Source: Chloroflexota bacterium
GTDB taxonomy: Bacteria; Chloroflexota; Anaerolineae; JAAYEA01
Length of the DNA: 36,130 nt
NCBI GenBank assembly: GCA_012689325.1
Contig: JAAYEA010000288.1
Span: 1-36,130, forward strand
Direction of reading: 5' to 3'
In this document: positions 31,972-36,130 of the stretch, piece after piece
Layout of the letters: every line of letters starts with the position of its first letter
Position numbering within the stretch: position 1 is the first letter of the stretch
Made by a program: the position numbers and the translations under genes
Notes under the pieces: model-generated
What the model was told of the DNA's origin: nothing
Databases searched by the model: none
The model's input: only the letters and a program-made list of their open reading frames with translations

Positions 31972-33708
31972 CTAGTCGTCCAGGTGATTGATCTTGCGTT
32001 TGACCTCCCTGGCCAGGCGGTAGGCATCGGCGTACTCGCGCGCCGACGGGCCCCAGGAAAAGTCCTTGCTCATGCCCTCGCGCGCCAGCGCCCGCCAGCG
32101 CATGGGCTGCTGGCCGAAAACCTCCCGCGCGCGCCGCACCGCCTCCACCAGGGCCTGCGGCGAGGGCTCGTCAAAGACGAAACCGCCGCCCTTGCGGGCA
32201 TCCGGCGGCGCCTCGGCGTCGCGCACCGTATCGGCCAAGCCGCCGGTGCGCCGGACGATGGGCACCGAGCCGTAGCGCATGCTCACCATCTGGGAGAGGC
32301 CGCAGGGTTCGTGCAATGAGGGCATCAGGAAGGCGTCGCTGCAAGCGTAGAGCAGGTGCTCGAACTCGAAATCGGCGTCGGCGGGCAGCCCTTTGCCGAG
32401 CCAGCGCTGCCACCGGCTGTTGATATAGGCCAATTGGCCGGGATAGACCTTGTCGAACCGCTCGTACTCGGCCCGGTACCACTGCCCGGCCACATCCTGC
32501 GCCGAGGCGCGCCCCAGGATCACCACCTGGCAGCCCATCTCCAGGATCGCCTGCAGCGCCCGAGCCCCCTCCGCCATCAGCAAATAGTCCTTCTGGTCGC
32601 CGATGCGCGCCACGCGCCCGATGAGCAGCGCCTGGTCGTCCACATCCAGGCCGCAAATCTGTTGCAGCCGCCGCTTATTGAGGGCCTTGCGCTGCCAAAG
32701 CACCTCGTCGGGCAGGTCGGGCCCAAAGCTCAACTGCCCCGGCGTCGCGGGCTCCACCTCGATCGGCTTGGCCAGCCCCTTGGCCAACCCCGCCACCACG
32801 TTCATCGCCAGGTGGGGATCGGTCTGGGGGTTCCAATAGTCCGTGTCGATGCCGTTCAGGATGCCCAGGAAGGGCCGTGCCTTTTGCCGGTGCCGCAGCA
32901 CATTATAGAAACCGACGCCATTGGGGATGCGGCAGGTATGCTCCGTGGCGCTGGAGCCCTCGGTGATGCGCACCGGATAGGGCAGCGGGTCGGATTCCGG
33001 CTGCAGGATCTCTTGGGCGTAAGTGGGGCTGACGGTATTGACCACGTCGGCCAGCGACAGCGCGCCCTTGCTAAAGCTGAAATGCCCGTAATACTCGTGC
33101 GGATGGATCACCGGGACCAGCTCGAGCCCCAACCCCGCCTCGCGCAGCGTGCGCGTGGAGAGCCCCCCAGGCCCGCCGAAGAGGATGTTGTGGGTGGTAT
33201 AGAGCGTGGCGGTATTGAGGAAATCGTACTTGTAGACGCTGTCCAGATAGGCGGGGATCAGGCCCGCCTGCCAGTCGTTGCAGTGGATCACGTCCGGCTT
33301 CCAGTTCAGCGCGTTGAGCAGCTCCAGGGTGCCCCGGCAGAGCAACATGAACCGGCGCGCGTCGTCGGGCCAGCCATAGAGGCCGGCGCGGTCCTTGGTG
33401 CGCCGGTAAAAGTCGTAGGTGGTCGCGTCAAGGAGATAGACCTGCACGCCGCTATCGGGCAGCGTGGCCATCTTGACCTCGACCTCGCCAAGGTTGGGCA
33501 CCGAGATGGGCTCGCCCAGGCCCGGGACTTCCTCCAGCTCGTAGCCCTGCTCTGCGATCATGGCATAGGCGGGCATGATCAGGCGCACCTGATGCCCCTG
33601 TTGGCGCAGCGCCTTGGGCAGGGCGCTGGCCACGTCCCCCAGCCCGCCGGTGGCAGCGAAGGGGCGCACTTCCGAGGTGACAAAGGCGATGTTGAGTTCG
33701 GCTCCCAT
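31972..33708 (-). CDS. glgA: Glycogen synthase (GT5 family)
   Basis: The product is 578 aa, longer than the usual 470-500. The ATG at 33708 follows GGAGGAG (33723-33717). The GT5/GT-B fold is clear: IAFVTSEVRPFA..TGGLGDVASALPKAL at the N-terminus, DVIHCNDWQAGLIPAYL, LYTTHNILF, GILNGIDTDYWNP, and the C-terminal MPSLHEPCGLSQMVSMRYGSVPIVRRTGGLADTV. Extra length comes mainly from inserts around residues 230-300 and 315-345. The usual Lys before TGGL, which binds the ADP-glucose phosphate, is Ala here. It should elongate alpha-1,4-glucan from a nucleotide-glucose in the cytoplasm. No other glg genes are nearby; it has its own promoter and terminator. Confidence 0.93.
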   Translation of the reverse strand: MGAELNIAFVTSEVRPFAATGGLGDVASALPKALRQQGHQVRLIMPAYAMIAEQGYELEEVPGLGEPISVPNLGEVEVKMATLPDSGVQVYLLDATTYDFYRRTKDRAGLYGWPDDARRFMLLCRGTLELLNALNWKPDVIHCNDWQAGLIPAYLDSVYKYDFLNTATLYTTHNILFGGPGGLSTRTLREAGLGLELVPVIHPHEYYGHFSFSKGALSLADVVNTVSPTYAQEILQPESDPLPYPVRITEGSSATEHTCRIPNGVGFYNVLRHRQKARPFLGILNGIDTDYWNPQTDPHLAMNVVAGLAKGLAKPIEVEPATPGQLSFGPDLPDEVLWQRKALNKRRLQQICGLDVDDQALLIGRVARIGDQKDYLLMAEGARALQAILEMGCQVVILGRASAQDVAGQWYRAEYERFDKVYPGQLAYINSRWQRWLGKGLPADADFEFEHLLYACSDAFLMPSLHEPCGLSQMVSMRYGSVPIVRRTGGLADTVRDAEAPPDARKGGGFVFDEPSPQALVEAVRRAREVFGQQPMRWRALAREGMSKDFSWGPSAREYADAYRLAREVKRKINHLDD

Positions 33709-33757
33709 ACGCTCACTCCTCCATGGTCGTGGTTGCTGGCGGATCGCCGGTGGCCCT

Positions 33758-33785
33758 ATTATACCGGCAAGGGAGGAACTGGCAA
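33758..33785 (-). promoter_or_regulatory. Promoter of glgA
   Basis: On the minus strand TTGCCA (33785-33780), 16 bp, consensus TATAAT (33763-33758), about 50 nt before the ATG and just after the preceding gene's stop. Confidence 0.65.
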
Positions 33786-33797
33786 CAGGGCCCCGCC

Positions 33798-36130
33798 TCA
33801 GCTCGTCCCGAAAAGCGGCAAACGTGCCTCGTCCCGCTCGATCAGCGGGTCCAGCCCCACGGCCTCGGCCCACTCGTGCCAGCTCACCTGGGCGCCCTGC
33901 GCCAGGTTGACCAGGTGATCGTCCTTGATGATGCGCCACGCGGCCGCCGCCAGGCGCTGCCGCCGCAGCAGCGACCGCGCGAGCTTGGCCCGCAGCAGGC
34001 CCGCCCGGCGCGCCGGGATCACGAGGTACCGCTCGCCCACAGAGCTTTCCGACAGCAAGTCATCGATCTGGGCCGTCTCGCGCAGCACAAAGCTCAGCCG
34101 GACCTCCTGGCTCCGGGCCCAGACGACGTCCGCCTCGGGCGGGAAGGAGGCTGGCCCAAGGTCTCCGGCTGCCTCCGGTCCAGCAGGACGAATCCAGACG
34201 CCACAGCCGAGGCGATAGCCCAGCCGGGCCAGCGCCTCGATCAGGTTCATCCGCCAGGCGGCGTCCGTCGCTGCCGCCTGCCAGCGCGCCTCGTCCACGG
34301 GGTCGCCATAGGCTTCCAGGCACCGCCTGACCAGGTCCGGCTCCGGCGTGGCGGGAAACGGGAAATCCGCCTCGATCCGCCGCACGAGCTCGCGCCAGGT
34401 CCAGGCTGGCCGCTGCGGAAGCAACTCGCGCACTGCTTGCTCCACGCGATCGTCGAGAGGGGGCGATAGGGAACCGGGCCGCTGCAGCCACCAGGCGCCT
34501 TCCTCGCCGCCCTCCTTTTCCGAGAGCCAGACCACCTCGCTCGCCACGCCCTCTTGCAGCGCTCGCTTGACCTGCTCGCTCACGGCATCCCAGGCGCCGC
34601 CCTCCACCTGGCCCGCCATGGCCTGCCGCAAGAGGCCGCGCTCCTCCAATCGGCGCCAAATGGCGTAGCGCAGCAGGGTTGCGCCGACTGGCTCGCCTCG
34701 TTGGGTCAGGGTGTCGACGGTGGCCCGGCGCGCCTCCTCCCGGAGCGCAGCCTCCAGCGCCTCGCGAGGCATGGGCGCGGGCTGCGGGAGCTCGTGGAGC
34801 GCCCAGGTCTGCCGGTAGCCGCCGCGCTGACTCGCCGAGGGCGCCGTCCAATGGGCCGCATCGCCCGGCGCGAACCCCGTCTCCACCAGCCGCAGCCCCG
34901 CCTTGGCCGCCGCCAGCATCAGCAGGGCGGGATAGGCCTGGTCGGCGGCCTCGAAGGCCATGACCAGTTGGCCATCGGCCTTGAGCAGCCGCCCCAGGAC
35001 GTGCAGCGCCACCTCGACGGCCTGCAGGTACCAGCTCCAGGATGGGGCCTTGCGCCGCGCCAGGCTCCAGAGAGGCGCGGCCCGCTGCTCGCCCCAAAGC
35101 CACCCACTCCAAAGGTAGGCCAGCGGCCAATAGACCACGTCGAACTGGGTCGGCTGCGCCAGGATGGCCGCCACGCTCCGCGCGGGCAGGTGCTGGGCCA
35201 GGTCGCGCATGGAACGCAGCCCCACATAGGCCGCCGGGGCGGGCGGTCCCGCAGGCGCGGCGGCCAGCAAGTCCGCCGGATTGGGCGCCAGCCGCACGGA
35301 AGCGGGCTTGAGCTCGCGCAGGGCGGCCCAAGCCTGCTCCCAGGCCAGCCACACATTGATCTCCAGATACTGGCGCGGCGCGCGGGGCCGCTGCGGGCGA
35401 TAGGCGGCATGGCCCGCCGGGTCGGGGTGCAAATTGGTGCAGAGGTCCAGACATTGCAGCAACAGCCAGAAGAGCGGCTGCTTGGACGCCGCATCCGGAT
35501 ACAACGCGTCGATCTTGAGCGCCAATTGGACCAGGGCATAGAGGCTGCGGGGCGTATACAGCGCCAAGAGCGCCTGAACCAATTCGCGCGCCTCCTCGCC
35601 CGCGCCGGAAAAGCGGTCGAGGATGTAGGAGCGATAGAGCCCCTCCACCGGCACGCTGTGGGCGAGCGCCAGGTCCGCCTCCGCGACAGGATCCTCGAAC
35701 GCCTGCTGGCAGGTCGCGCAGCGGTAGCGCTTGCGCACCGGCGCGCCCTGATCGCGATCCCAGAGGTAGCCATCCGCGATGGCCGGGGAGCCGCACGTGG
35801 CGCAGGTGGTGCGATAGAGCTCCTGGATATGCTGGCGCAGGGGCACGCCGCGCTTGGGCGAGTCGGCGAGCCGGGTCACGGTGGAATCCAGCGCTGAGAC
35901 GGCGGGCGGATCGAGCGCGATGGCGAGGCCCAAATGGGCCAGCGGGTCAAAATGGATCGAGATCGTGGAGAATCCCCGGCGCTGCGCCCGCCACACCACC
36001 TCGGGGTCGCGCGCAAAGGGATCGAGGATGATGCCGCCGGGGGACCAGCCAGACAGGTAAACGTCCACCAGCTCGGCGTCGAACCGGCCGGGGCGCTCCA
36101 GCACGAGGCTATTCTCCGGCCACCAGGCGA
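33798..36130 (-). CDS. Zn-ribbon DNA methylase-like protein with degenerate catalytic motifs (5' end beyond the window)
   Basis: The reading frame is still open at the window edge (AWWPENSLVLERPGRF), so the true start is outside; at least 777 residues are visible. It has the layout of adenine-specific methylases with a Zn ribbon (COG1743/DUF1156-like): a SAM motif region GGIILDPFARDPEVV, then a four-Cys ribbon (CATCG ... CATC). Next is a helical region, then a motif-IV-like position AQPTQFDVVYWPLAY. In active enzymes these read DPFAGxGT and D/N-PPY; both are damaged here, so catalysis is unlikely. The last 300 residues are unrecognised and helical. No restriction or defence gene is adjacent in the window. 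Homology to methylases is inferred from motif order; a different function is possible. Confidence 0.6.
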   Translation of the reverse strand, partial: AWWPENSLVLERPGRFDAELVDVYLSGWSPGGIILDPFARDPEVVWRAQRRGFSTISIHFDPLAHLGLAIALDPPAVSALDSTVTRLADSPKRGVPLRQHIQELYRTTCATCGSPAIADGYLWDRDQGAPVRKRYRCATCQQAFEDPVAEADLALAHSVPVEGLYRSYILDRFSGAGEEARELVQALLALYTPRSLYALVQLALKIDALYPDAASKQPLFWLLLQCLDLCTNLHPDPAGHAAYRPQRPRAPRQYLEINVWLAWEQAWAALRELKPASVRLAPNPADLLAAAPAGPPAPAAYVGLRSMRDLAQHLPARSVAAILAQPTQFDVVYWPLAYLWSGWLWGEQRAAPLWSLARRKAPSWSWYLQAVEVALHVLGRLLKADGQLVMAFEAADQAYPALLMLAAAKAGLRLVETGFAPGDAAHWTAPSASQRGGYRQTWALHELPQPAPMPREALEAALREEARRATVDTLTQRGEPVGATLLRYAIWRRLEERGLLRQAMAGQVEGGAWDAVSEQVKRALQEGVASEVVWLSEKEGGEEGAWWLQRPGSLSPPLDDRVEQAVRELLPQRPAWTWRELVRRIEADFPFPATPEPDLVRRCLEAYGDPVDEARWQAAATDAAWRMNLIEALARLGYRLGCGVWIRPAGPEAAGDLGPASFPPEADVVWARSQEVRLSFVLRETAQIDDLLSESSVGERYLVIPARRAGLLRAKLARSLLRRQRLAAAAWRIIKDDHLVNLAQGAQVSWHEWAEAVGLDPLIERDEARLPLFGTS

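Overview
The window is GC-rich, gene-dense chromosomal DNA from a bacterium that is probably an anaerobic or facultatively anaerobic member of the Chloroflexota (Anaerolineae/Thermoflexia-like). This is an inference from gene content: family-5 solute-binding lipoproteins with Val/Glu/Lys-rich linkers, a Rex-controlled selenocysteine formate dehydrogenase, a sensory [FeFe]-hydrogenase, frequent GTG and TTG starts, and sigma70-type promoters. There are no rRNA or tRNA genes, transposases or CRISPR arrays.

Layout. (1) 1-5130: a truncated solute-binding lipoprotein gene on the minus strand, then a divergent, translationally coupled pair. The first gene encodes a single-pass membrane protein with extracellular jelly-roll-like, CARDB and IPT-type domains and a cytoplasmic CHAT caspase-like protease. 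The second encodes a soluble transglutaminase-like protein. This pair is the best candidate for an undescribed system. (2) 5131-7640: a promoter, a structured leader of about 270 nt ending in a strong terminator hairpin, then a second solute-binding lipoprotein with no permease or ATPase genes nearby. (3) 7655-13611: a redox operon headed by rex, whose promoter carries two Rex-box-like sites. It continues with a NuoF-C-terminus/GltD-like chimera, a selenocysteine formate dehydrogenase (in-frame TGA plus SECIS hairpin) and a small NuoE-like [2Fe-2S] protein. (4) 13704-17476, minus strand: a second NuoE-like protein, a PAS-containing sensory [FeFe]-hydrogenase, a SpoIIE phosphatase and a small ECF-S-like membrane protein. 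A third Rex-like box lies beside this operon's promoter. The two redox operons converge on a 22-bp perfect hairpin. (5) 17600-21100: a divergent NarL/FixJ response regulator, a 24-residue membrane peptide gene, an MgtC/DUF4010 membrane protein and a carbamate kinase. (6) 21127-27377: a membrane histidine kinase, then an SPFH protein with a membrane partner, a PfkB-like protein lacking its catalytic Asp, and a polyprenol/diacylglycerol kinase-like protein. (7) 27460-31930: a radical SAM/DUF2344 pair, a HIT protein and an MFS transporter in one operon. (8) 31972-36130, minus strand: a glycogen synthase and a partial protein resembling a Zn-ribbon DNA methylase whose catalytic motifs are degenerate.

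Working together. Rex senses NADH/NAD+ and probably controls its own formate dehydrogenase operon and the hydrogenase-sensor operon. Formate/CO2 chemistry, H2 sensing and a phosphatase output therefore look like one redox-control island. All functions are read from sequence motifs; no database search was run.
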